From: Ruminiclostridium herbifermentans
GTDB lineage: Bacteria; Bacillota; Clostridia; Acetivibrionales; DSM-1351
NCBI RefSeq assembly: GCF_005473905.2
Contig: NZ_CP061336.1
Span: 2,224,501 to 2,288,500, forward strand
Direction of reading: 5' to 3'
DNA length: 64,000 bases
The notes under the pieces are model-generated. The model was not told the origin of the DNA and made no database searches. It saw nothing but the letters and a program-made list of their open reading frames with translations. Shown here one piece after another: positions 38,591 to 47,703 of this stretch (positions within the stretch are counted from its first letter, which is position 1; each line of letters opens with the position of its first letter). The position numbers were made by a program, and so were the translations under genes.

Positions 38591-38865
38591 GTTTTACTTA
38601 GTATGATGATGTTTTGATTCATATTTTGATTCAATAGAATTTTTATTTATGAAGCGAATAGATACTAAATAAACAGACAAAATGATTAGTTTTGGGTATA
38701 ATTAGTATAACAAAAAAATCCCTATTTTGTATAAGCGTTGGGGTACGGTTTTGTTTTTACAGTAGATATATATAGCCTTGTTAAATGCCGCTTAATCTAA
38801 TTGAATTTTTGAAAATCTAGGCGTTATAATTTATTGGCTAAATTCTAAGGAGGCAACAATTTTTA

Positions 38866-39507
38866 ATGGATGGCTTTTTACTTTACTTTACTCAAACTAT
38901 AATTAACGGGAATCCTGTTTTCACATATATATTTATTTTTATAACTGGCGTACTTCAATTGATTTTTCCTCCGTTTCCATCTGATGTTATTATTGTACTG
39001 GAAGGTTATTTAACAACTGTTGGAAGTAATTATAGTTTTTATTCTGTATGTATTGTTTCAGTACTTGGAAGTATTTTGGGTTCCTTTATTGTCTATTTGT
39101 TTGGATATAAAAAGGGAAGTGAAGTTTTAAAGTATCAAATTGTTCTTAAATATATTAGTGATAAGCACATTAAAAGATCTGAAAAGGTTTTTCATAAGTA
39201 TGGGAAATATGGATTAATAATAAGTAAATTCATTCCTGGAACTAGTTCAATTATGGTATTATTCTCTGGTGTTTTCAAAGTAAAAAGAAGAATATATTTC
39301 CCATATATTATTTTTTCGATTTTCTTACAGCAGTTCATTTATCTTTTACTTGGAAGATTTATAGGTCATAATGTGGAACAAGTAAAGAAATTTTTTTCAA
39401 TATTTAATTTAGTTGCAGTAATTGTAGTTGTAGTTTTTGCAATATTAATTTTTATAATTTACAAATGTAAAAAATCTAAAAAAGTTAAGGCTGAAAATTG
39501 TAAATAA
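38866..39507 (+). CDS. DedA/VTT-family membrane protein
   Basis: 213 residues with about five hydrophobic segments. The DedA/VTT signature region is seen as PPFPSDVIIVLEGYL, a GSILGSFIVYLFGYKKG segment, and the conserved F-[x]-RF-x-PG-like loop as SKFIPGTSSIMVLFSGV, followed by a basic C-terminal tail (KCKKSKKVKAENCK). DedA proteins act in membrane lipid (undecaprenyl phosphate or phosphatidylethanolamine) flipping. The ribosome site GGAGG is about 12 bases from ATG. Monocistronic; strong hairpins lie downstream. Confidence 0.85.
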   Translation: MDGFLLYFTQTIINGNPVFTYIFIFITGVLQLIFPPFPSDVIIVLEGYLTTVGSNYSFYSVCIVSVLGSILGSFIVYLFGYKKGSEVLKYQIVLKYISDKHIKRSEKVFHKYGKYGLIISKFIPGTSSIMVLFSGVFKVKRRIYFPYIIFSIFLQQFIYLLLGRFIGHNVEQVKKFFSIFNLVAVIVVVVFAILIFIIYKCKKSKKVKAENCK

Positions 39508-39653
39508 GTATTATCGGTATACTTAGAAGATGATATTTACCTTATTTTCTTTTATTTTAAAATTATTTATCAATACTAAAATTTTTTACTTTTCATAGCT
39601 ATAGGTCAATTGATTGAAGAGAAGGCAATTACATGGTATGATTATCGTACATT

Positions 39654-39683
39654 TCATATAACACCATTTCATATAACATATGT
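39654..39683 (+). repeat. Short tandem repeat
   Basis: ATTTCATATAACA occurs twice 15 bases apart, downstream of the DedA gene. No function is suggested. Confidence 0.4.
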
Positions 39684-39792
39684 TTAAATCATTAATTGAG
39701 TGTATCATATATAATTATGAAAAGCATATATAACATTGATTCTAAAATAATAATTAAGTATTACACTAGTAATATAAGTATAACTAATTGAA

Positions 39793-39838
39793 ATTAAAAG
39801 AGCGTAACTCCAGATAGTGGATATTACGCTCTTTTAAT
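39793..39838. terminator. Bidirectional terminator
   Basis: ATTAAAAGAGCGTAA and TTACGCTCTTTTAAT form a perfect 15-bp stem with a 16-base loop; T-rich on both sides. About 290 bases after the DedA gene. Confidence 0.7.
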
Positions 39839-40028
39839 ATTTTGAATTCCATTTTTAGTCGGTATTGGTTTATTTAAATAGTGATAAATAAATTACTAGC
39901 CTAGAAACCTACTTATACCTACTTAATAGGCATACTCTTTTTTCATTAGAACAAATCTAATGAAAACCCTCTAAATTAGCTTCAATAGGCAAAGAAAAAA
40001 TTTTCATACTTAACAGTTTTTACTATGA

Positions 40029-40074
40029 ACCATCTAATAAAATAATTCGTAAGGAAGGATTTTTATTAGATGGT
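40029..40074. repeat. 14-bp perfect inverted repeat
   Basis: ACCATCTAATAAAA (40029-40042) and TTTTATTAGATGGT (40061-40074), 18-base loop containing AAGGAAGGA. No T tract follows, so it is not a typical terminator. Confidence 0.55.
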
Positions 40075-40109
40075 TTAAAGAGAAATTATTTTTAGTAAAT
40101 AAAAACAAA

Positions 40110-40155
40110 CCCATACAGACAACAAATGTGACTACTATCTGTATGGGCCTTTTCA
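40110..40155. terminator. Terminator-like hairpin
   Basis: CCCATACAGA and TCTGTATGGG form a 10-bp stem followed by CCTTTT; the minus side is also T-rich. About 140 bases before the ROK gene. Confidence 0.6.
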
Positions 40156-40293
40156 TTTATAAAGCTAGCTATTATGGAATTAATATCTTTACTTTGTTAA
40201 AAAATTAATTATTTAATATTGAAAATTATCTAAAAATATAATAATATGGATACATTAATAAAAGCCATTTATAAAACTAGGTGAAAAAGGCGT

Positions 40294-41421
40294 ATGAACA
40301 ATAATGGAGTAAATAGTATTGAAATTAAAAAAATAAACAGACAAACTATATATAAATTTTTGTATAGGCATGAGCCCATATCTATTCAAGAAATTGCGTA
40401 TACGTTAAATATGAGCTTACCCACGGTTACTCAAAATATTAAAGAATTATATGAACGAGGGTTAGTTATAAAAACTGGGCTTTTTGAATCTACTGGCGGG
40501 AGAAAGGCTAAAGCTATTTCTTACAATAGTACTGCCCGTTATGCAATTGGGCTTGATGTAACAAGAAATCATATTGGTGCTGTGTTAATTGACTTAAGTG
40601 GAAAAGTCATAAAAAACGAAAGACGCCAGTTTCCATTTATAAACTCAAAAGAGTATTTTAAAGGTGTTGGCAATTATGTTCAAGCATTTATCGAAGATTA
40701 TAATATAAATACAAAAGATATTTTAGGTGTTGGTATTGCATTGCCTGCTATTATAGCACCAGACAGAGAGACTGTAAGCTATGCAACAGTTATTGATTTT
40801 AAAGGCGGGAAGGTTAGTGCTTTTTCTGAGTATATACCTTATCCATGTGTATTTAGCAATGACGCTAATGCAGCAGGTTTTGCAGAAATGTGGGGTGATG
40901 AAACCTTTGAAAATGTAGTTTATTTATCATTAAATAATTCTGTTGGAGGTTCAATCATCATAAAGAAAAATATTTATGAGGGATATAATAATAGAAGTGG
41001 TGAGTTTGGTCATATGACAATTGTACCAAACGGCAGAGCTTGTTATTGCGGCAAAAAGGGTTGTGTTGATGCATATTGTTCAGCAAAACTCTTGTCTGAT
41101 AGTACAAATGGGAATATCGCTGAGTTTTTCAGACTCCTTTCTATAGGAAACAAAGAGCAGAAGCTTATTTGGGAGGAATATGTTTCACATCTTGTTATTG
41201 CTGTTAATAATTTGAGAATGTTGTTTGATTGCAATGTTATCTTAGGAGGATATGCTGGTGCTTATATGGATGATTATATTGGTGAAATAAGGGAATTAGC
41301 TTCTAAATACAATACCTTTGAGGTTGATGGTAGTTATTTGAGGGTTTGTAAATATAAGCTTGAAACTACAGCAGTTGGAGCAGCATTAATACTGGTGGAA
41401 GATTTTATTAAAAATATATAA
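40294..41421 (+). CDS. ROK family transcriptional regulator
   Basis: 375 residues. An N-terminal winged helix (about 10-75, QEIAYTLNMSLPTVTQNIKEL) is followed by a ROK sugar-kinase-like domain. The ROK zinc motif is complete: GEFGHM, then CYCGKKGC. The ATP-binding beginning IGLDVTRNHIGAVLIDL is kept but divergent, as in NagC/XylR regulators that bind sugar without phosphorylating it. Adjacent to a sugar ABC importer and a polyol-type dehydrogenase, so it most likely senses that sugar and controls their transcription. Its own terminator separates it from them. Confidence 0.92.
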   Translation: MNNNGVNSIEIKKINRQTIYKFLYRHEPISIQEIAYTLNMSLPTVTQNIKELYERGLVIKTGLFESTGGRKAKAISYNSTARYAIGLDVTRNHIGAVLIDLSGKVIKNERRQFPFINSKEYFKGVGNYVQAFIEDYNINTKDILGVGIALPAIIAPDRETVSYATVIDFKGGKVSAFSEYIPYPCVFSNDANAAGFAEMWGDETFENVVYLSLNNSVGGSIIIKKNIYEGYNNRSGEFGHMTIVPNGRACYCGKKGCVDAYCSAKLLSDSTNGNIAEFFRLLSIGNKEQKLIWEEYVSHLVIAVNNLRMLFDCNVILGGYAGAYMDDYIGEIRELASKYNTFEVDGSYLRVCKYKLETTAVGAALILVEDFIKNI

Positions 41422-41480
41422 TACAAAGGATACCAAATAATACTAATAATATTTTTAAATACAATAAATGTATATTGGAT

Positions 41481-41520
41481 AGACTAAATGTTAAGAAAAA
41501 GCATTTAGTCTTTTTTATTT
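41481..41520 (+). terminator. Intrinsic terminator of the ROK gene
   Basis: AGACTAAATG, 11-base loop, CATTTAGTCT then TTTTT. A 10-bp perfect stem 60 bases after the stop. Confidence 0.9.
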
Positions 41521-41739
41521 TTTATTTATCTTAAGTATTAATGGCTTTGTATGCAATTTAATTATTCAAGATTGTAATAATATCTAAATAGCCTAAGATA
41601 TTATAAATTTTGGATTTTTATACATGGACATTATTATTAGTAATATATGTTTTTGGTAATAAACTGTTTAGTAAAAACTTGATTTTGCGTATCATTGTGC
41701 AAAATGTCAAAAAAAGTTGAAAAATATATTAAAAATATA

Positions 41740-41767
41740 TTGACTTTTACTATGTTGAAGATATAAT
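41740..41767 (+). promoter_or_regulatory. Promoter of the sugar ABC operon
   Basis: TTGACT (41740-41745), 16-base spacer, TATAAT (41762-41767), about 90 bases before the ATPase gene. A regulator site is not obvious. Confidence 0.7.
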
Positions 41768-41854
41768 AATACTTATTAAAAATGATTTATAAAAGTCTTA
41801 AAGAAAATGTTTTAAATAACTTGCATTATTCAAGATTTATTACAGGAGAAGGAT

Positions 41855-43366
41855 ATGGAAAATAATATTAAACTCAGAGTTTCAAAAATTGAAAAATCCT
41901 TTCCAGGAGTAAAGGCTCTTGATAAGATTGATTTTACTGTAAAAAAAGGCTCTGTTCATGTATTATGCGGAGAAAATGGCGCAGGAAAATCAACATTAAT
42001 GAAAATCATAAATGGCATTTATCAACCAGATAGTGGTCAGATATTCATTGATGAAAAGCCTGTGAAGATTAGCAATCCCATTCAAGCTAGAAGTCTTGGC
42101 ATTTCAATGATATTTCAAGAAATGAATTATGTTCCTGAAATGACAGTAGAGGAAAATATATTTCTTGGGAATCTGCCGGTAAACAAGTTTGGGAGCGTTG
42201 ACTGGAAACTAGTAAGAAAACGAGCTACTGAACTATTAAGATTAGAGAATTTACCCTATTCACCAACTACCTTATTAAAGGATTTAACTGTATCTGATAT
42301 TCAAATGTTAGAAATAATAAAGGCAATTTCTTATAAATCAGATATTATCATTATGGATGAGCCTACTTCAGCAATAACTCTAAAAGAAGTAGAAAAGCTG
42401 TTTGTCAAGATTAGAGAACTGAAGGCTAGAGGCGTAAGCATAATTTATATTTCACACAAATTGGATGAAATATTTCAAATAGCTGATGAAATAACAGTGT
42501 TTAGAGATGGAACAGTTGTAGAAAGCCATCCTAAAGAAGAATTAGATATTGAAACAGTGATTGCTTTAATGGTTGGTCGTAAACTCACAAACACCTATCC
42601 AAAAGAAGAGGTGAAACAGGGAGAGAATTTACTTGAGGTTAAAAAGCTAAATAGTAAAGGTGTTTTTAATAATGTAAACTTTCATGTAAAAAAAGGAGAA
42701 ATAGTCGGCTTTGCAGGACTAATGGGAGCTGGAAGAACAGAAGTAATGAGATCTTTATTTGGACTTGATCCTATAACCTCCGGCTCTGTGAAAATTAAAG
42801 GTAAAGAAGTTTCCATTAAAAATGTACGAGGGTCAATAAATAATGGACTGGTAATGCTTTCTGAGGATAGAAGAAGATATGGAATTATACCAGTAAGATC
42901 TGTTAGGGAAAATACTACTCTGACATTTTTGCAGAAGGTATTTTATAAAATGATGTATCATAAAAAGGTTGAGCACAATATAGTTACTGATATGTTTACA
43001 AAAATGAAGGTTAAAACTCCTACCCTTGAAACTACAATACAATCCTTAAGCGGAGGTAATCAACAAAAAGTGGTATTGGCAAAATGGATGATAAGAAATC
43101 CTGATATTTTAATTCTTGATGAACCAACCAGAGGTATTGATGTAGGGGCTAAATTTGAAATATATAAGCTTATGACAAATTTAGTTAAAGAGGGTAAGGC
43201 GGTAATAATGGTATCTTCTGAGTTGCCTGAACTAATAGGCATGTGCGATAGAATTTATGTAATGTCAAAGGGAACCATAACCGGTGAAATTGAAAGAAAA
43301 GACTTTTCTCAGGAACTTATAATGAAATATGCTACCGGAACACTAATATCTAATGAGGTGAATTAA
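41855..43366 (+). CDS. Sugar ABC transporter ATP-binding protein (RbsA/XylG type)
   Basis: 503 residues with two ATPase domains, the architecture of monosaccharide importers. First domain: Walker A GENGAGKST, Walker B IIIMDEPTSA. Second domain: divergent Walker A GLMGAGRTE, signature LSGGNQQK, Walker B ILILDEPTRG. It powers the permease encoded 2 bases downstream. Ribosome site AGGAGAAGG. The substrate is not decided by this subunit; the neighbouring dehydrogenase suggests a pentose, hexose or polyol. Confidence 0.93.
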   Translation: MENNIKLRVSKIEKSFPGVKALDKIDFTVKKGSVHVLCGENGAGKSTLMKIINGIYQPDSGQIFIDEKPVKISNPIQARSLGISMIFQEMNYVPEMTVEENIFLGNLPVNKFGSVDWKLVRKRATELLRLENLPYSPTTLLKDLTVSDIQMLEIIKAISYKSDIIIMDEPTSAITLKEVEKLFVKIRELKARGVSIIYISHKLDEIFQIADEITVFRDGTVVESHPKEELDIETVIALMVGRKLTNTYPKEEVKQGENLLEVKKLNSKGVFNNVNFHVKKGEIVGFAGLMGAGRTEVMRSLFGLDPITSGSVKIKGKEVSIKNVRGSINNGLVMLSEDRRRYGIIPVRSVRENTTLTFLQKVFYKMMYHKKVEHNIVTDMFTKMKVKTPTLETTIQSLSGGNQQKVVLAKWMIRNPDILILDEPTRGIDVGAKFEIYKLMTNLVKEGKAVIMVSSELPELIGMCDRIYVMSKGTITGEIERKDFSQELIMKYATGTLISNEVN

Positions 43367-43367
43367 A

Positions 43368-44369
43368 ATGAGTTTACAAAAAAATAATGTTTTGAGTACA
43401 GTAACAAAAAAATATAGTATATTTATGATTCTCTTTGTTCTATTTGTTATTTGCTCTTTTGCTAATCCTAACTTTCTGACAGCAAACAACTTAACAAATA
43501 TTTCAAGACAATTAGCAGTAACAACAATTTTGGCATTTGGACAAACAATGCTTATTATAAGCGGTATGCTTGACCTTTCACAAGGTTCTGTGCTTGCACT
43601 TTCGGGTGTATTTGCCGTTTCAACATATAAAGCTACAGGCTCACTGATTCTTTCAATGCTTGTAGGAATTATAACTGGTGTTGTATGTAACTTTATTAAT
43701 GCTATTATGGTAAGTTCTTTAAAAACTCCTCCATTTATTGCTACCTTAGCAATGCTGACAATGGCAAGGGGAGTAGCACTTCTTTTTACAAAAGGCCAAA
43801 ATATACTTCAACTAGGAGATTTTATAGTATTTGGTCAAGGATCATTAGGAGTAATTCCTATTCCAATAATTTTTCTAATAGTAATTGCAATATTAACTTG
43901 GTATATTTTACGCCATACTAGATTTGGAAGATCGCTATATGCTGTTGGTGGCAATGAAGAAGCTTCTGTTGCTTCAGGAATAAATGTTTCAAGAGTTAAA
44001 TATAAAGCATTTATTATAAATGGAATATTTGTAGGAATTGCTGGTGTATTATTTATGTCACGTGTAAACGCAGGTCTTCCTAATGGCGCCGTTGGTTTTG
44101 AAATGACTGCACTGACAGCAGCTATTATTGGTGGTACAAGCTTCTCTGGCGGTATTGGTTCTGCGGCAGGTACATTAGCGGGTGCTTTTATAGTTGGTTT
44201 CTTAGATAACATAATGAATTTGACAAACGTAGATTCATATATGCAGCAGATAGTTAGAGGCGCAATAATTGCATTAGCAGTTATTTATGATATTCAATCA
44301 AAGAATCGCAGAACAAAGAGTGCCTTGGGTAGAATTGAGGATAAAGAAAATAAATCTGAAAAGGCATAA
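43368..44369 (+). CDS. Sugar ABC transporter permease (RbsC type)
   Basis: 333 residues, about eight to ten membrane helices; the conserved BPD_transp_2 segments GMLDLSQGSVLALSG and GGTSFSGGIGSAAGTLAGA are present. It starts one base after the ATPase stop, with GAGGTG as ribosome site inside the previous gene. Forms the membrane channel of the importer as a homodimer. Its C-terminus ends in a charged tail. The binding-protein gene follows after an 87-base gap that contains an 18-bp palindrome. Confidence 0.93.
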   Translation: MSLQKNNVLSTVTKKYSIFMILFVLFVICSFANPNFLTANNLTNISRQLAVTTILAFGQTMLIISGMLDLSQGSVLALSGVFAVSTYKATGSLILSMLVGIITGVVCNFINAIMVSSLKTPPFIATLAMLTMARGVALLFTKGQNILQLGDFIVFGQGSLGVIPIPIIFLIVIAILTWYILRHTRFGRSLYAVGGNEEASVASGINVSRVKYKAFIINGIFVGIAGVLFMSRVNAGLPNGAVGFEMTALTAAIIGGTSFSGGIGSAAGTLAGAFIVGFLDNIMNLTNVDSYMQQIVRGAIIALAVIYDIQSKNRRTKSALGRIEDKENKSEKA

Positions 44370-44409
44370 GAGTTTTAAAATCCGTTATTTGTAGAATTAA
44401 AACAGTATT

Positions 44410-44427
44410 AAACAGGTATACCTGTTT
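44410..44427. promoter_or_regulatory. 18-bp perfect palindrome inside the sugar operon
   Basis: AAACAGGTATACCTGTTT lies between the permease and binding-protein genes. It could be an internal operator, or an RNA hairpin that stabilises the binding-protein mRNA to give excess of that subunit. Confidence 0.5.
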
Positions 44428-44456
44428 ATAATATTAAAAGAAAAGGATGGTAAATT

Positions 44457-45470
44457 ATGAAGAAGAGACGTTTAGGTTTTATTTCAATGCTATTAGCAGC
44501 GGCTTTATTAGCAGCATGTGGTACTACTGGAAAAGACAATAATGACACAGCTAATAACACATCAGCAGCTGGATCTACTAGTGCTGGAGAAAAACAATAT
44601 AAGGTAGCATATATTGCTCGTGCGCAATCAGATTCATTTGCAGCATGGCTTGCAAATGCTGTAAAGGAAGAATCAACTAAATATCCAAATATTAAGTTGG
44701 ACGTATTTGATGGTGAAGCAAATGATGAAAAAGAAAATTCAATGATTGAAAATGCTATTACTAACAAATATGATTTGGTTATCATACAACCTAACAATGG
44801 CGAAGCTCAAAGGCCATATGTTGAAAAGGTAGTTAAAGCAGGTATATTTGCTATCACTACAAACGCAAGAATTTCAGATATTGAAGGTGCATCTTCCGTA
44901 GATGCTAATCCATATGAACAAGCAGCAGTAAATGCGCGTGCTGCGATAAATCAAATTCCTCAAAACGCAAATGTAGTAGTACTTGATGGTCCTTCTGGTA
45001 ACTTCCATGCTGATGAAAGACGTAAGAGCTGGCAAGCAGAATTCTTTGACAAACGTAAGGATGTAAAAATAGTTGGTGAACAAATTGCAAACTGGAACAA
45101 AGATGAAGCTATGAAATATATGGAAGACTGGGTACAAGCAAATGACAAAATAGATGCAGTTATTTCAATGAATGATAATATGGCTGCAGGTGCTATCGAA
45201 GTAGTTAAAGACAATCCAAAATACAAAGATTTACTAGTTTATGGTGTAGATGGTACTGCAGAAGCTTGTCTTTTGATACAGGAAGGTAAAATGACTTCTA
45301 CTTGTATGCAGAGTGCATATGATCTTGCAACAAAGCTATTAGATACAAGTAACAAGCTGTTGACAGGTGCAGAAAAGCAAATTGATACTGATATTGGTAA
45401 TCCACTAGTTACTAAAGATAATGTTCAAGAATTTATAGAAATGCATAAAAAATCAGGAGCTATTAAATAG
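44457..45470 (+). CDS. Sugar ABC transporter substrate-binding lipoprotein
   Basis: 337 residues. Signal peptide with lipobox LLAAC (Cys 21), Ser/Thr/Asn-rich linker to about 40, then a periplasmic-binding-protein type I sugar-binding domain (VAYIARAQSDSFAAW, NAITNKYDLVIIQPNNG, VVVLDGPSGN, DAVISMNDNMAAGA, GVDGTAEA). Type I proteins of this sort bind ribose, xylose, galactose or inositol. Anchored on the outer face of the membrane. Ribosome site AAAAGGATGG. Third gene of the ABC operon in the order ATPase-permease-binding protein. Confidence 0.92.
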   Translation: MKKRRLGFISMLLAAALLAACGTTGKDNNDTANNTSAAGSTSAGEKQYKVAYIARAQSDSFAAWLANAVKEESTKYPNIKLDVFDGEANDEKENSMIENAITNKYDLVIIQPNNGEAQRPYVEKVVKAGIFAITTNARISDIEGASSVDANPYEQAAVNARAAINQIPQNANVVVLDGPSGNFHADERRKSWQAEFFDKRKDVKIVGEQIANWNKDEAMKYMEDWVQANDKIDAVISMNDNMAAGAIEVVKDNPKYKDLLVYGVDGTAEACLLIQEGKMTSTCMQSAYDLATKLLDTSNKLLTGAEKQIDTDIGNPLVTKDNVQEFIEMHKKSGAIK

Positions 45471-45556
45471 TAGATTAAAATAAAATTAACTTTCATTGAT
45501 AAGACTAACACAGTAATTCAACTGGGAAAGTTAATCAGTAAAAATATTTTAATGAA

Positions 45557-45590
45557 TAAGATGCATGAACTACTAATTCATGCATCTTAC
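45557..45590 (+). terminator. Hairpin at the end of the sugar ABC operon
   Basis: AAGATGCATGAA and TTCATGCATCTT, a perfect 12-bp stem with a 7-base loop, followed by ACTCTAATTT. Weak T tract, so possibly a terminator or mRNA 3' stabiliser. The rest of 45471-45851 is AT-rich without a gene. Confidence 0.55.
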
Positions 45591-45851
45591 TCTAATTTAA
45601 CATTTAAGATAAGAATTTGATTGGAATACATTTTAATACAAATATTGTACTAAAAAAGTCTCTTTAAATCTATTTTTTCAAATCTGACAAATTTCCTATT
45701 TATATAAGTATGAACACCATACAATTTTCGCTGAGGAATTAAGTTATTTTGATTCAGAAGTTTACTAAGATTACAAACATAATTAATTGATTCAACATAA
45801 AAAATATAAATTAGATACTAATTTACATTAACTAAAGGAGGATGATATATA

Positions 45852-46892
45852 GTGAAAAACAGAGCAGCATATATGACCGGTCTTAGAAAAATGGAAATAA
45901 GAGATATTGAAATGCCCAAGCTTAAGGAAAAAGATGTACTTGTAAAATTAGAATATGTTGGAATATGCGGATCAGATGTGCATTATCTCGAACATGGAAA
46001 AATAGGTGATTTTGTCGTTGATGGCGATTTTATACTTGGACATGAATGTGCTGGAACTATTGTAGAATTGGGAAGTGGAGTTAAAAGCCTTAAGGTTGGA
46101 GACAAAGTAGCTTTAGAACCTGGAATAACTTGCGGACAATGTGAGTTTTGTAAAAGTGGAAGATATAATTTATGTCCCCATGTTGAGTTTTTAGCAACTC
46201 CGCCATACCACGGTTCAATGATGAAGTACATTGCCTTTCCTGAAAATATGTGCTTTAAACTTCCTGATAATATAACTACAAAAGAAGGCGCTTTAGTTGA
46301 GCCATTGTCAGTTGGAATGCATGCTGCAATGCAGGGTGGAGTTAAGCTGGGAGATTCTGTTGTAATACTTGGTGCTGGTACTATTGGTCTAGTAACTCTT
46401 CTGGCTTGCAAAGCCTTTGGCGCTACTGATATTACGGTTGTTGATGTAATACCTAAAAGACTAGAGTACGCAAGAAAGCTTGGAGCAACAACTGTTATTA
46501 ATGCGGCAGAGGCTGATGTTTTTGCAGAAGTGGAAAAGCTTACAAATAAAACTGGAGTGGATATTGTTATTGAAACAGCTGGAACAGCTAGAACAATTTC
46601 TCAGACTCCATATCTGATAAAAAATGGAGGTACTATTGTTCTCGTTGGTATGGCTCCACAAGATATCATTGAGTTCAACTTTGCTAAAATTATGGCAAAG
46701 GAAGCCCAGATAAAATCTGTATTCCGTTATAGAAATATATATCCAATTGCAATTAAAGCATTAGCACAAGGTATTATTGATATAAAAGGAATAGTTACTC
46801 ACGAGTTTGATTTTGAGGAAAGTGCGAAAGCTTTTGACTTTGTAATAAACAATAAGCAGGATGTGGTAAAAGCAGTAATAAAAATAGACTAG
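45852..46892 (+). CDS. Zinc-dependent sorbitol/xylitol-type dehydrogenase (MDR family)
   Basis: 346 residues, GTG start preceded by GGAGGATG. Catalytic zinc ligands in CGSDVHYLEHG and GHECAG; structural zinc site CGQCEFCKSGRYNLC; NAD-binding Rossmann motif GAGTIGLV with an acidic residue (VVDV) at the end of the second strand, typical of NAD over NADP. It would oxidise a polyol such as sorbitol or xylitol to the ketose, or an L-threonine-like substrate. Its position after a sugar importer and ROK regulator argues for polyol use. Separate transcription unit with a strong terminator after it. Confidence 0.9.
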   Translation: MKNRAAYMTGLRKMEIRDIEMPKLKEKDVLVKLEYVGICGSDVHYLEHGKIGDFVVDGDFILGHECAGTIVELGSGVKSLKVGDKVALEPGITCGQCEFCKSGRYNLCPHVEFLATPPYHGSMMKYIAFPENMCFKLPDNITTKEGALVEPLSVGMHAAMQGGVKLGDSVVILGAGTIGLVTLLACKAFGATDITVVDVIPKRLEYARKLGATTVINAAEADVFAEVEKLTNKTGVDIVIETAGTARTISQTPYLIKNGGTIVLVGMAPQDIIEFNFAKIMAKEAQIKSVFRYRNIYPIAIKALAQGIIDIKGIVTHEFDFEESAKAFDFVINNKQDVVKAVIKID

Positions 46893-46937
46893 AGCAATTA
46901 TTTTTTAGCAACAGATTAAATTTAATATTTGAATAGT

Positions 46938-46985
46938 AAACTCCTTCTTTGTCATATTGTTATGGCAGTAAGAAGGAGTTTTTGT
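46938..46985 (+). terminator. Intrinsic terminator of the polyol dehydrogenase gene
   Basis: AAACTCCTTCT and AGAAGGAGTTT, 11-bp stem, then TTTGT. About 45 bases after the stop. Confidence 0.85.
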
Positions 46986-47013
46986 ATATACCTAACAATA
47001 CCTTTGAAATGTG

Positions 47014-47420
47014 GTTACTATTCAGCCTAGTCTATAAGTATTCAAATTTATCAATGACTTAATTCCAAAATAATTACATTAATTAGTATATACTTTTCAA
47101 TACATCTCTGTATATCCATAATTATTTCAATAAATAGTACGCGAGTGCAATATATATCTAATTGCGAGGCTCGGTTAGAAATTGATGCTAGAAATAATAG
47201 GTGAAACAAGTATTGCAGCCGACACACCTACATGATGTAGCTGTGAGTATTAACCCGAGACAAGGATGCCTTGTTAATACGGTCGGCGGAAGTGCTTGTT
47301 CTGCACTGCAATTATTTCAGCATCAATTTCGTGAGCAAGCAATAGATATATATTGTACGGGAGTACTATTTAAGCGGTTTAATATTTTGTATATAGTATT
47401 GACATAGGCTGAATAGTAAC
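47014..47420. mobile_element. 407-bp nested palindromic element with 16-bp terminal inverted repeats
   Basis: Ends GTTACTATTCAGCCTA (47014-47029) and TAGGCTGAATAGTAAC (47405-47420) are perfect inverted repeats. Inside, further segments pair in register: AAATAGTAC..CAATATATATCTA with TAGATATATATTG..GTACTATTT, GAAATTGATGCT with AGCATCAATTTC, and AACAAG..GCCGAC with GTCGGC..CTTGTT. A small hairpin GTATTAAC/GTTAATAC is at the tip. Flanks show a possible AATGT target duplication. No credible transposase; it looks like a non-autonomous element or a very large RNA hairpin. Confidence 0.65.
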
Positions 47421-47452
47421 AATGTAAAAATTGTAAAAATATTTTTTGAAAA

Positions 47453-47487
47453 TAACCATTGACACCAATGGTTAAATATGGTATAAA
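47453..47487 (+). promoter_or_regulatory. yezD promoter with overlapping operator-like dyad
   Basis: TTGACA (47459-47464), 17-base spacer, TATAAA (47482-47487). The dyad TAACCATTG-ACAC-CAATGGTTA (47453-47474) covers the -35 box, as expected for a repressor site. Confidence 0.7.
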
Positions 47488-47544
47488 TAATAAAAAGAAT
47501 TCATAGTAATCCTAGTATAAAAGTATGGAATTGGGGTGGGGCTT

Positions 47545-47703
47545 TTGAAAAATAGTGACATTAACAGAAGACTAGAAGAAGAAAATATAAAACTTTTATT
47601 GGACTATATAAATAAAATTAAGTATGGTTCTGTAACTGTAAATATACAGGATGGTAAAATTGTTCAGATAGAAAAAAATGAAAAAATAAGGATTAAAAAC
47701 TGA
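47545..47703 (+). CDS. YezD-like small protein (DUF2292)
   Basis: 52 residues from a TTG start; a GTG three codons upstream is an alternative, and the GGTGGGG ribosome site lies close to both. The C-terminal half, YGSVTVNIQDGKIVQIEK then EKIRI, is the hallmark of the YezD/DUF2292 family, which is often found near sulfur-assimilation genes. Function unknown; a small cytoplasmic protein. It has its own strong promoter with an operator-like dyad, and its stop codon lies inside a conserved leader/terminator element that recurs before the nifH-like gene 10 kb away. Confidence 0.75.
   Translation: MKNSDINRRLEEENIKLLLDYINKIKYGSVTVNIQDGKIVQIEKNEKIRIKN

Noticed and set aside
47201-47407. 68-codon open frame inside the 407-bp element
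   Set aside because: It runs through the arms of the palindrome, has no ribosome site and the peptide resembles nothing; the frame is a by-product of the repeat.
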